From NCBI GenBank assembly GCA_021818125.1, contig JAKAFG010000046.1:1-11383 (forward strand): a stretch of 11,383 nucleotides of DNA, in the 5' to 3' direction. This document shows, piece after piece, positions 1 through 5,845 of the stretch. Source of the stretch: Pseudomonadota bacterium (lineage in GTDB: Bacteria > Pseudomonadota > Gammaproteobacteria > Acidithiobacillales > Acidithiobacillaceae). Position numbers and translations under genes: made by a program. How positions within the stretch are numbered: position 1 is the first letter of the stretch; each line of letters opens with the position of its first letter. A model generated the notes under the pieces. The model did not search any database, was not told the origin of the DNA, and saw only the letters and a program-made list of their open reading frames with translations.

Positions 1-139
1 TCCACAGGGACTGGTTCCAAGACATAAGGGTGGCTACGGCGATTCCTTCCCGCGCGCAGTAATGCTTGGTGGAAAGGCCGCTCGCCTGAAATCCGTCTAC
101 TTGTTGCCGCCAATAAGCGGCCTTCTCGTCCTTCGTCAT
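1..139 (-). CDS. tnpA: IS66-family accessory ORF (TnpA/OrfA type), N-terminal 46 residues only
   Basis: The start is the ATG at 137-139, preceded by AGGAGG-like sequence at about 7 bases. An ATG six bases upstream touches the ribosome site and is less likely. The protein begins MTKDEKAAYWRQQVDGFQ, followed by ASGLSTKHYCAREGIAV and then a W-containing stretch. This is the N-terminal pattern of the small IS66 ORF1 protein: a lysine-rich start, YW, then an AsGLS..yC...gi helix-turn-helix. In the family this short DNA-binding protein assists the DDE transposase TnpC. No stop codon lies within the visible part. The rest of the gene, and tnpB and tnpC, should lie to the left. Confidence 0.75.
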   Translation of the reverse strand, partial: MTKDEKAAYWRQQVDGFQASGLSTKHYCAREGIAVATLMSWNQSLW

Positions 140-218
140 AGCCATCCCTCCTCGCTGAACGCGGATCAGGATCGGCCAGGTCAGAAAATTGGGGAAGGTG
201 GGTTGCTTAAGCGCTTAC
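1..218 (-). mobile_element. IS66-family element, one terminus (truncated by window edge)
   Basis: Read on the minus strand, the element begins at 218 with GTAAGCG (complement of 212-218), which matches the conserved 5'-GTAA terminus and GTAAGCG-like tip of IS66 elements. About 79 bases further in, the first IS66 ORF starts and runs off the left edge. IS66 elements usually duplicate 8 bp of target; the flanking 8 bases here would be 219-226 (GGTGGATC). The other end lies outside the window, so the duplication cannot be confirmed. Confidence 0.75.
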
Positions 219-716
219 GGTGGATCGGTGGTGCAACCATCACCGGCCACATCAGGCGCTGAGAAAAAATCCCAGCGGAAACGTATAAATCAGTGGTATA
301 TCTGTGCAGATTCCGATGAGTCATTACATGATGCAAGTCGTTTTATCTAAACTGCACTGACTAGCTAAGCGATCTATGTTGACGCATGATTCGACCGCCA
401 TGGTCTTGCATCATGGTATAACTATCCGCGGCGCTGTACTAAGAGCTATTTTCTCGAAACGGCATCACCATCTTGCCACAGCGGCTCTTGGATACCATAA
501 TATGTTCAGTCAATTAGGATTAGCATGTGGTTTCAACCTGAGGGTGACGCGATTGCGTCGTATTTTCGTGGGGTCTACCAAGTGCATAGCGTCCGCATCT
601 GTGGTTCTTGGCGATATTTGGGTGTGACCAGCTCTTACGGGTAGCAAGCGCCATTCAAGTTGGATGGGTATTTTACGACTCGTTGCAAAGAACACTATTC
701 AGATTGAGGGATTCTG
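219..716. other. About 500 bases with no convincing gene
   Basis: This stretch follows the IS66 tip. It has open frames on both strands (for example 376-627 + and 510-695 -), but they overlap each other, lack good ribosome sites and give low-complexity, arginine- and histidine-rich translations that resemble no family I know. I see no tRNA, strong terminator or long repeat. It may be decayed DNA next to the insertion. Confidence 0.5.
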
Positions 717-815
717 ATGAGATTTTGTCTGGAGAGTGGTTTGACCGACAGAAATAGGATCACGACAGATGTATATGCACCAAAAAAATACCATATTTTA
801 GTGCCACTATTATAA
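717..815 (+). CDS. Possible 32-residue ORF upstream of the DsrE-like gene
   Basis: The ATG at 717 has GAGGG at 706-710, six bases upstream, which is one of the better ribosome sites in this window. The frame runs 32 codons to TAA at 813-815, ten bases before the DsrE-like start. The product begins MRFCLESGLTDRNRIT and ends in a short hydrophobic tail. I do not recognise it. It could be a genuine small protein, a leader peptide coupled to the downstream gene, or chance. Support is only the ribosome site and the tight spacing. Confidence 0.3.
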   Translation: MRFCLESGLTDRNRITTDVYAPKKYHILVPLL

Positions 816-825
816 TGAGGCAATC

Positions 826-1188
826 ATGAAGCATCTGCTTATAATTATTACAACTCTGGATAGAGACAATTGGACTACTATTGTGGACATTTTTGATAAA
901 GCTAAGGTTGCTTCGAAAGATTACCAGGTAGAGATAGTATTGACCGGAGATTCCGGAATAATAGCGGCGGCACCGGAAGCTACTGCTGCATTAGGTGAAT
1001 GGCGTTTATCAAAAATATATGAATCCATGAGATCTGCAAAATCATCTGGTATAAAAATAAGCATTTGTGAACGGGCCATAGAATGGTGTGGTGTTAACAA
1101 TAAGATTATCCCTGAAATAGATAGTATATTGAGTAGCTCATCCATTTTAGGGCGGGCGACCGCAAACACGTATGTTACTTATTTTTGA
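826..1188 (+). CDS. DsrE/DsrF-like family protein
   Basis: A 120-residue protein, the usual size for the small DsrE/DsrF-like fold, probably cytoplasmic because no signal peptide is seen. It opens with a hydrophobic beta strand (MKHLLIIITT), then an alpha helix, a VEIVLTGDSGI strand-turn near residues 35-45, and the stretch GIKISICERAIEWCGV at 75-90. The position of Cys81 in a GvkisiCerAi context matches the conserved cysteine of DsrE/TusD-type proteins that carry or sense persulfide. Cys88 is a second candidate thiol. In sulfur oxidisers such proteins relay sulfane sulfur; here there is no dsr, tusA or hdr neighbour, so a pathway is not shown. GAGG at 817-820 precedes the ATG by five bases. 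A TATAAT at 811-816 overlaps that site and would give an almost leaderless transcript, so transcription from further upstream, with the tiny ORF at 717, is equally plausible. No clear terminator follows. Confidence 0.7.
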   Translation: MKHLLIIITTLDRDNWTTIVDIFDKAKVASKDYQVEIVLTGDSGIIAAAPEATAALGEWRLSKIYESMRSAKSSGIKISICERAIEWCGVNNKIIPEIDSILSSSSILGRATANTYVTYF

Positions 1189-1288
1189 TTGAATCGTGAT
1201 TAAGCTTTTGTGTGCATTATATCTGAACATACCGTGCCACATGTATTTCGCGAGCATTTGACCTATTTTTGGCCGCCATCGATACAAG

Positions 1289-1966
1289 CTATTGTAACTG
1301 CGGCAGTAGATCCGTGAACTGTTTCTGGCTTATAAGACCGGTTATGAGGCCCAATTTCCTCTCCTTGGTCATATAAATAACATCTGGAAGGTCGTTGACA
1401 CCTATTTTTTGTAAAAAGTCATCATTATTTTCTATTTTTTTTGTTAATTCGATTGTTTTATGAGACGCCAATCCTATTGCGACTATCGCACGCGGCAGGT
1501 GGGCTGGCTTGCCGGTTTTCATGCTATCACCAATCCGCTGTTCGACTCTCTGTAATTTTTCCACGGGATCTTTCGCCTGCAAAATGGCGACTGCCTCCGG
1601 CATGCTGCTAGGTTTTATCATGGCAACTGGAACATAGCGAACCGTTAGTTTCCCTTCATTAATGAGGGGTGCTTCTGTGGTATATATAAGGTGGCAAACT
1701 GGACAGTTCGTATCCGTAAAGTCGTATATTATTGGTCCATGACTACCTTTCTGGATAAAGGTTAATTGTTTCCCCATCTGGTCCCAAAGCTCGCGATTCG
1801 TCATTTTTGCTTGCGCGGAAGTAATATCTGATGATGCCGTAGTGTGCGCAGAACTTTTCTGTAGATCGGATTCTGATGATGTTTTCTTCGCGCAAGCGAA
1901 GAGGAGCATTGCAACGCCAAACATCAAGAATAGTCGAGCAATAAATACAAGCAGGGTTCTAACCAT
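1289..1966 (-). CDS. DsbG/DsbC-like thiol-disulfide interchange lipoprotein, lacking dimerisation domain
   Basis: A 225-residue protein from the ATG at 1964-1966. The ATG at 1972 directly touches AGGA, whereas the one at 1966 has AGGA six bases upstream. Residues 1-25 are a lipoprotein signal peptide ending LLFAC (Cys25), then AKK and a Ser/Thr-rich tether to about residue 52. The linker-helix region (NRELWDQM) and the thioredoxin fold follow: IIYDFTDTNCPVCH carries the CPVC redox pair at Cys88 and Cys91. A GKLTVRYVPVAMIKPSS stretch and AVAILQAKDP match the pattern of DsbG. LPDVIYM supplies the cis-proline (about Pro194). DsbG and DsbC are periplasmic disulfide isomerases or reductases acting on envelope proteins. 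The N-terminal cystatin-like dimerisation domain of E. coli DsbG (about 60 residues) is absent, so this would be a monomeric, membrane-tethered oxidoreductase. A smaller lipoprotein gene lies upstream on the same strand, about 230 bases away. The catalytic domain assignment is confident; the substrate is unknown. Confidence 0.85.
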   Translation of the reverse strand: MVRTLLVFIARLFLMFGVAMLLFACAKKTSSESDLQKSSAHTTASSDITSAQAKMTNRELWDQMGKQLTFIQKGSHGPIIYDFTDTNCPVCHLIYTTEAPLINEGKLTVRYVPVAMIKPSSMPEAVAILQAKDPVEKLQRVEQRIGDSMKTGKPAHLPRAIVAIGLASHKTIELTKKIENNDDFLQKIGVNDLPDVIYMTKERKLGLITGLISQKQFTDLLPQLQ

Positions 1967-2197
1967 TTTCATTCCTGTTATCGATTGTCAAAGGAATAAT
2001 GTAAATTTTCGGTAGCGGTTTGCAGGAAGGGGGCAATATTGTTAGGCTAACGTGGTATAAAACAGATTATTTCTCACTATAGACGCACACAATTATTAGA
2101 AGATCATATACTATTTCCAGATAGCGAATCACGTGACATATTTCATTGGTAACAACAAAATAACATTATATGATTAATTGTGCGCTCCATTATCATG

Positions 2198-2389
2198 TTA
2201 AGTAGTTGAGTATACTTTAACAGATCTTTTTCCGCAAAAAGAAGGTGCTCCTATACAGGTAACTCCAGAGGAGGTGTTTTTCACCGTGTTTCGGGCTTCC
2301 TTCTTTGCACAGGCGGAGGCAAACAAAACGATACCAATCATGATCAGTACTCTCATTGGTGTGGATTGTGTAAGTGATGTTGTTGGCAT
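2198..2389 (-). CDS. Small lipoprotein with a C-terminal cysteine pair, function unknown
   Basis: A 63-residue protein. The ATG at 2387-2389 has AAGGA seven bases upstream; the internal Met12 (2354-2356) would give a tidier signal peptide but has no visible ribosome site. A hydrophobic run (VLIMIGIVLFASAC, about 14-27) ends in a lipobox with the acylated Cys27, followed by AKKEARN. The mature part would be only about 37 residues, with Cys45 and Cys52 as a possible disulfide or metal pair. The sequence after the lipidated cysteine (CAKK) is the same as in the DsbG-like lipoprotein encoded downstream on the same strand, so both should be sorted alike, probably to the outer membrane. It could be a substrate or partner of that oxidoreductase, but only proximity and the cysteine pair suggest this. 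No family recognised. Confidence 0.55.
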   Translation of the reverse strand: MPTTSLTQSTPMRVLIMIGIVLFASACAKKEARNTVKNTSSGVTCIGAPSFCGKRSVKVYSTT

Positions 2390-2647
2390 GCCTATGTCCT
2401 TCTAGAGAAAGAGTAAATACACAATAATTGGCTTTCCAGGCCATTTGCTGATGCCGCCTGCGGACTAGAGAATTAAGGCTATCAAAAAATTCGCGTGCGC
2501 CCAAGTAGCCAATGAATGAGTTTGTGATAGACCAACGATGCTCCGAGGGTCATTTTTCTTATGTTCTCCATCGAGCCCCTTCCTACCCGTGCTCTACAGA
2601 ACTCTCTCACATGTACGCATATAGTTTGTGAAGGTTTAAAGTAGGTA

Positions 2648-2812
2648 TTATGCGGAGGGTTGACAAGAATGTCGATAGTGGAGGACGTTTTGTCTACCCT
2701 TGCCTCGGCGTAGATGGCCCTGGTCCAATGGCATGATCCCCACGGTCGGTTTATTTCCTGCCACCATCGCGGAAAACTGAACTTGGAATATTGCGTCTTC
2801 TATCTCACCAGT
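2648..2812 (-). pseudogene. 3' part of an unknown reading frame split by the IS21 element
   Basis: On the minus strand the frame runs from the insertion point to TAA at 2648-2650. It encodes EIEDAIFQVQFSAMVAG followed by NKPTVGIMPLDQGH and a basic tail. If IS21 and one CCAGT copy are removed, it joins in frame to the 5' part at 4922-5013, giving an 83-codon open stretch. The 137-codon frame visible here without removal runs into IS21 DNA and is an artefact of the insertion. Family not recognised. Confidence 0.45.
2808..2812. repeat. IS21 target-site duplication, left copy (CCAGT)
   Basis: CCAGT lies immediately before the element's TGTCA tip and is repeated exactly at 4922-4926, immediately after the TGACA tip. 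IS21-family elements make 4-8 bp duplications, often 5. Confidence 0.9.
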
Positions 2813-2863
2813 TGTCAGCAGCGGATGTAAATTGATACAGGGCAGCGATTGAAAGTTGATACA
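2813..2863 (+). repeat. IS21 left terminal repeats (outer and inner copies)
   Basis: The outer copy is at about 2818-2839 and the inner copy at 2842-2863. Both contain a CAGCG-AT-TAAA-TTGATACA core. The inner copy matches the reverse complement of the inner right repeat (4861-4882) at 18 of 22 positions by hand alignment. Multiple end repeats are the expected IstA binding sites. Confidence 0.75.
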
Positions 2864-2897
2864 CCGGGTTGAGAAGATCGGCGTATTTGAGGCGCCG

Positions 2898-3992
2898 GTG
2901 ATCACGAACGAGGTGTATATGGAAATCGAGGTATTAAGGAAACACGGTTTCAGCCTGCGGCGGATAGCGGCGGAGGTGGGATGTGCGGTAAACACGGTGC
3001 GCAGCCACCTGTCGGCGGAGCAGAAGCCGAAATACGAGCGGCAGAAGAAGCGGGCTAGCAAGCTATCGTCTTATGAAGCGTACCTGCGGGAACGGCAAGC
3101 GGCAGCACATCCCCACTGGATACCGGCCACGGTGCTGCACCGGGAGATTGCCGCCCAGGGTTATGCCGGCGGGATGAGTCAACTGCGTCGCTTTCTGCGC
3201 GGGGTCAAGCCCGCGCTGCCCGACGATCCGGTGATGCGTTTCGAGACGGCACCGGGTGAGCAGGTGCAAGTGGACTGGGTAGAATTCCGCAAGGGAAACC
3301 ATCCCCTCTATGCTTTCTGCGCCACACTCGGCTATAGCCGGGCGAGTTACGTCGAGTTTGTCAGCGATATGAAAGTGGGCACCTTGATCGACTGCCACCA
3401 GCGCGCCTTTGGTGCCTTGGGTGGGGTTCCCCGGCGTATCCTGTATGACAACATGAAGACCGTCGTCCTGGAACGCGACGTCGATGGTCCGGGAATGCAC
3501 CGTTACCACGCTGGATTTCTCGACTATGCCAAGCACTGCGGATTCGTCATCAAACTGTGTCGCCCTTATCGTGCGCGTACCAAAGGCAAGGTCGAACGCT
3601 TCAATGGCTACCTGCGCCGCTCTTTCTACGTACCGCTGGCGGCCAAGTTCAAGCAGGCTGGCCTGCAGCTGGATGTCGTCACCGCCAACACCGAGGTCCG
3701 GCACTGGCTGAGGGAAGTCGCCCACGAACGCATTCACGGCACGACCCAGGTGAAACCGGTGGAGCGTCTGTACGAAGAGCGGGTTTATCTCCAGGCCATT
3801 CCGGCGACTTGGCGAGGCGACATCGCGGCGGCCCGACCCAGGGAAACGGCGCCGCCTTCAGGCGCAGTGGAAGCTGCCCGATCGGCGGCGGTCATGGAAC
3901 GAATCGAAGCCGCGACACCGGCACAACATCCGCTGGCGGTGTATGAGCAATTACTCGCGCAATGCGGTGCAGGGATCGGGGTGGCGCCATGA
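2898..3992 (+). CDS. istA: IS21 transposase IstA
   Basis: A 364-residue DDE transposase that cuts and joins the element ends with help from IstB. I chose the GTG at 2898 because GAGG lies five bases upstream and the protein then begins with a typical IS21 N-terminus (MITNEVYMEIEVLRKHGFSL). A frame open to a TTG at 2856 lies inside the terminal repeat and is not a credible start. Residues about 16-38 form a helix-turn-helix (LRRIAAEVGCAVNTVRSHL). The integrase core follows, with Asp126 in QVQVDWVEF, Asp184 in RRILYDNMK and Glu233 in GKVERFNGYLRR, so the catalytic triad is complete. The stop overlaps the istB start as ATGA, implying translational coupling. Length is a little short of the roughly 390-residue IS21 prototype but no domain is missing. 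Confidence 0.95.
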   Translation: MITNEVYMEIEVLRKHGFSLRRIAAEVGCAVNTVRSHLSAEQKPKYERQKKRASKLSSYEAYLRERQAAAHPHWIPATVLHREIAAQGYAGGMSQLRRFLRGVKPALPDDPVMRFETAPGEQVQVDWVEFRKGNHPLYAFCATLGYSRASYVEFVSDMKVGTLIDCHQRAFGALGGVPRRILYDNMKTVVLERDVDGPGMHRYHAGFLDYAKHCGFVIKLCRPYRARTKGKVERFNGYLRRSFYVPLAAKFKQAGLQLDVVTANTEVRHWLREVAHERIHGTTQVKPVERLYEERVYLQAIPATWRGDIAAARPRETAPPSGAVEAARSAAVMERIEAATPAQHPLAVYEQLLAQCGAGIGVAP

Positions 3993-4774
3993 ACCTTCAG
4001 CACGAAAGGATGCTGTCGCTGTGTGAGACGTTGAACCTGCCCTTCACCGCCCAAGGCTACGCGGGCGCCAGCCAGGCGGCGGCCGAAAAGGAAATGGCCT
4101 ATAGCGACTTCCTGGAAGGGCTTCTGAAGAGTGAAGTGGCCGGCAGGCAAGTACGAAAACAAAGTATGCTGACCCGTCTGGCGGGTTTCCCGGCCATCAA
4201 AACGCTGGACGACTTCGATTACTCCTTCGCCACCGGGATTAAAAAGAGCCAGATCGACGAGTTGGCGGGACTGGGCTTTGTGGAGCGCCACGAGAACGTG
4301 GTCCTGATTGGCCCTTCCGGTGTTGGCAAGACGCACCTGGCCATCGCGCTGGGCTATCGGGCCGCACAGGCGGGTATCAAGACCCGGTTCACCACCGCCG
4401 CCGATCTGTTACTGACCTTGTCCGCCGCGCATGCCCAGAACCAGTTAAAGACGGTGATGCATCGGGCCATTAGCGCCTACCGATTGCTGATCATCGACGA
4501 AATCGGCTACCTGCCGATGAGCCGGGAACAAGCCAATCTGTTCTTCCAGGTGATTGCCGCCCGCTACGAGCGGGGCTCGCTGATCGTGACCAGCAACCTG
4601 CCGTTTGGCCAGTGGGATGCGACCTTTGCCCAGGATGCCACGCTGACGGCTGCATTGCTGGATCGCCTCCTGCACCATGCGCGTATTGTGCCGATTGCTG
4701 GAGAAAGTTATCGGCTCAAGCATCAGCGTCAGGCCGGTATGGTTCAACACAGAAAGGAGGACGCCACCGATTAA
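3989..4774 (+). CDS. istB: IS21 helper ATPase IstB
   Basis: A 261-residue AAA+ ATPase that loads on target DNA and stimulates IstA, close to the normal length for IstB. The start ATG at 3989 overlaps the istA stop as ATGA; a further upstream ATG at 3962 lies inside istA and is less likely. The N-terminal helical domain (1-100) is followed by Walker A GPSGVGKT (108-115), Walker B LLIIDE (166-171), a TSNLPF sensor-1 motif (201-206) and an arginine-rich lid segment (LLDRLLHHARIVPI). All ATPase motifs are intact. The protein ends 87 bases before the inner right terminal repeat. Confidence 0.95.
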   Translation: MNLQHERMLSLCETLNLPFTAQGYAGASQAAAEKEMAYSDFLEGLLKSEVAGRQVRKQSMLTRLAGFPAIKTLDDFDYSFATGIKKSQIDELAGLGFVERHENVVLIGPSGVGKTHLAIALGYRAAQAGIKTRFTTAADLLLTLSAAHAQNQLKTVMHRAISAYRLLIIDEIGYLPMSREQANLFFQVIAARYERGSLIVTSNLPFGQWDATFAQDATLTAALLDRLLHHARIVPIAGESYRLKHQRQAGMVQHRKEDATD

Positions 4775-4860
4775 ATACCGCGTGAAAAGGGCTATCCCTT
4801 CGATGCGGCCTTCAGACGGCCCTCCGAGGCGCTCCCTCCACGCAAAATCAGAATTGGGGG

Positions 4861-4921
4861 TGTATCAGTTTTAAATCGCTGTTCGAAGGAAAAATGTGTC
4901 AGTTTTAAATCGCCGTTGACA
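4861..4921 (+). repeat. IS21 right terminal repeats (inner and outer copies)
   Basis: Two direct copies of TGT(A/G)TCAGTTTTAAATCG lie at 4861-4882 and 4895-4916. The outer one runs into the TGACA tip at 4917-4921. In inverted orientation they match the left-end repeats. Confidence 0.85.
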
Positions 4922-4926
4922 CCAGT
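4922..4926. repeat. IS21 target-site duplication, right copy (CCAGT)
   Basis: An exact copy of 2808-2812, flanking the right tip of the element. Confidence 0.9.
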
Positions 4927-5013
4927 GAAGCTCTCCATTATGGATAACGTATCTCCTAATCCGATACGCCTTTGCTCCGTTGGATACTTCTGCGCTTTCC
5001 AACGCTCAATCGC
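4922..5013 (-). pseudogene. 5' part of the unknown reading frame split by IS21
   Basis: On the minus strand the frame is open from just after TAA at 5014-5016. It reads AIERWKAQKYPTEQRRIG, then GDTLSIMESFTG up to the insertion point, where it continues in frame at 2807. The first ATG is at 4936-4938, with AGGAG 13 bases upstream. From that ATG the rejoined protein would be 58 residues; with the open stretch before it, 83. The upstream stop suggests either a short intact gene or a longer gene that had already decayed. Not recognised. Confidence 0.4.
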
Positions 5014-5190
5014 TTAGACAACCCACCAAGACGGATATACCGCGAGGTGTATCCTGTGCCGTGCCTGCGTATCTGGGTTATGTGAATGCCTGCAAACGAA
5101 TATCGGGATCATGGTCGCGCTCAGCAGTCGTTTGGGTGGGATTCGCGTTTGTCGAGTGGCCGTAGCATGGCAAGGCGTGCTTCCAGGGAC

Positions 5191-5219
5191 TTGACCATCG
5201 CGGCGAATTGTGGGAAAAT
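5191..5219 (+). promoter_or_regulatory. Candidate promoter for the Sel1 gene
   Basis: TTGACC at 5191-5196 is followed after 17 bases by GAAAAT at 5214-5219. The -35 is good and the -10 is weak. The -10 lies inside the 23-bp palindrome at 5207-5229, the usual place for a repressor site. About 80 bases of leader would precede the coding region. Confidence 0.3.
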
Positions 5220-5229
5220 TTCCCACAAT
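5207..5229. promoter_or_regulatory. 23-bp perfect palindrome, candidate operator
   Basis: The left arm ATTGTGGGAAA (5207-5217) and right arm TTTCCCACAAT (5219-5229) are exact reverse complements about a single central A. This is too symmetrical and long for chance and has the form of a dimeric repressor operator. It lies 70-90 bases upstream of the Sel1 gene. On the minus strand it also falls inside an open frame beginning MILWEIFPQF, so a coding explanation is not fully excluded. Confidence 0.6.
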
Positions 5230-5325
5230 ATCATATCGCGGCGAGGAGTTGCTCCCTGTCGTTTGTTAATAAACATCTTTTTGAAATGAGCACACCATGT
5301 ACCCAGGCAAATACATCGTTCCATC

Positions 5326-5697
5326 ATGTTGGCACTCGGTCTGACGGCCCCGATCACGTCTTGGGCCGGAGGGATGCTGCTGCATCTCAGGAACCAGGCC
5401 GAACACTCTCCCACTGCCTTGCAGCAATTGAAACAGCAGGCCTACACCGGGAACCGGATTGCCCAGTATTATCTGGGGGCCCTCTATGACCCGGGCCTGA
5501 AACTCGGACGCGTAGAACCCGCCAACTGGAATCAGGCGCTTTACTGGTATCAGAATGCCGCCCTGTCGAAAAATGATCCGATCACCTGCTATCCCAATAA
5601 GGCCGTGGCTCATACACCTGCCCAGATGACCGCCTGGTGGCGCACAGAGGCGGAGGAAAACCTGAAGGGTAACGACAACGACAACGGACATTGCTAG
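5326..5697 (+). CDS. Short Sel1-repeat protein, N-terminus probably frameshifted
   Basis: A 123-residue product from the first ATG available in frame. Residues 1-14 (MLALGLTAPITSWA) look like the end of a signal peptide or membrane segment. Residues about 39-81 form one Sel1-like repeat: GNRIAQYYLGALYDPGLKLG followed by ANWNQALYWYQNAAL. A Trp- and Glu-rich tail ends in GHC. Sel1 repeats are alpha-helical protein-binding modules, usually several per protein; one is few. No ribosome site precedes 5326. A second ATG at 5297 fits better as the original start but is out of frame by one base. The decayed copy at 9594-9737 has the extra base, so a one-base loss at about 5315-5318, or a sequencing error, is likely. 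If restored, the protein would begin MYPGKYIVSIMLALGL, a better export signal. The gene is flanked downstream by a candidate two-way terminator. Confidence 0.6.
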   Translation: MLALGLTAPITSWAGGMLLHLRNQAEHSPTALQQLKQQAYTGNRIAQYYLGALYDPGLKLGRVEPANWNQALYWYQNAALSKNDPITCYPNKAVAHTPAQMTAWWRTEAEENLKGNDNDNGHC

Positions 5698-5711
5698 AAA
5701 CACCGGATCTT

Positions 5712-5757
5712 CTGAACCTTCCGATAAAGCGGTTCAGTACTCGGATCTGATCGGAAG
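5712..5757. terminator. Candidate bidirectional terminator with two competing stems
   Basis: Between the convergent Sel1 gene and the membrane-protein gene, CTTCCGAT (5718-5725) pairs with ATCGGAAG (5750-5757), followed by TTT. A shorter stem, CTGAACC (5712-5718) with GGTTCAG (5731-5737), overlaps it, so both cannot form at once. Neither has a long T run. Confidence 0.3.
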
Positions 5758-5845
5758 TTTCAGGCTTCTATTCGGGCTGGCGATAATCCGATCGTGTAGG
5801 TTGGGTTTGAAGAGAATATCGCGCTGGCATGGAGGCTTTGCCCCG

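Larger units (their letters stand above)
2813..4921 (+). mobile_element. Complete IS21-family insertion sequence (2109 bp)
   Basis: The ends are TGTCA at 2813 and TGACA ending at 4921, with a perfect 5-bp duplication CCAGT on both sides (2808-2812, 4922-4926). Inside are the two overlapping genes typical of the family, istA (DDE transposase) and istB (AAA+ helper ATPase). Each end carries two copies of a terminal repeat, another IS21 trait. Both genes are uninterrupted and the duplication is intact, so the element looks recent and potentially active. Its GC content appears higher than that of the AT-rich lipoprotein genes to its left. Confidence 0.95.

Noticed and set aside
376..627. 83-codon plus-strand ORF
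   Set aside because: No ribosome site, odd composition, overlapped by another frame and no recognisable family.
811..816. TATAAT as the promoter of the DsrE-like gene
   Set aside because: It overlaps the ribosome site and has no good -35; kept only as an alternative in the gene entry.
2217..2549. Minus-strand frame upstream of and overlapping the small lipoprotein gene
   Set aside because: It is open for about 110 codons, and GYLGAREFFDSLNSLV looks protein-like, but there is no good start or ribosome site and its second half is a shadow of the lipoprotein gene.
2856..2897. Extended istA start at the TTG of 2856
   Set aside because: It lies within the inner terminal repeat and has no ribosome site; the GTG at 2898 has GAGG five bases upstream and a family-typical N-terminus.
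2648..3061. 137-codon minus-strand ORF across the left end of IS21
   Set aside because: Its first half is the antisense of istA and the terminal repeats. Only the part left of 2808 is native sequence, and it belongs to the split frame.
3063..4336. Long minus-strand frames opposite istA and istB
   Set aside because: They are antisense shadows of well-supported transposition genes and have no family features.
5014..5489. Several overlapping frames on both strands before and across the Sel1 start
   Set aside because: They conflict with one another. Only the Sel1 frame has family-level support. The minus-strand MILWEIFPQF frame ending at 5121 is the best of the rest but is short.
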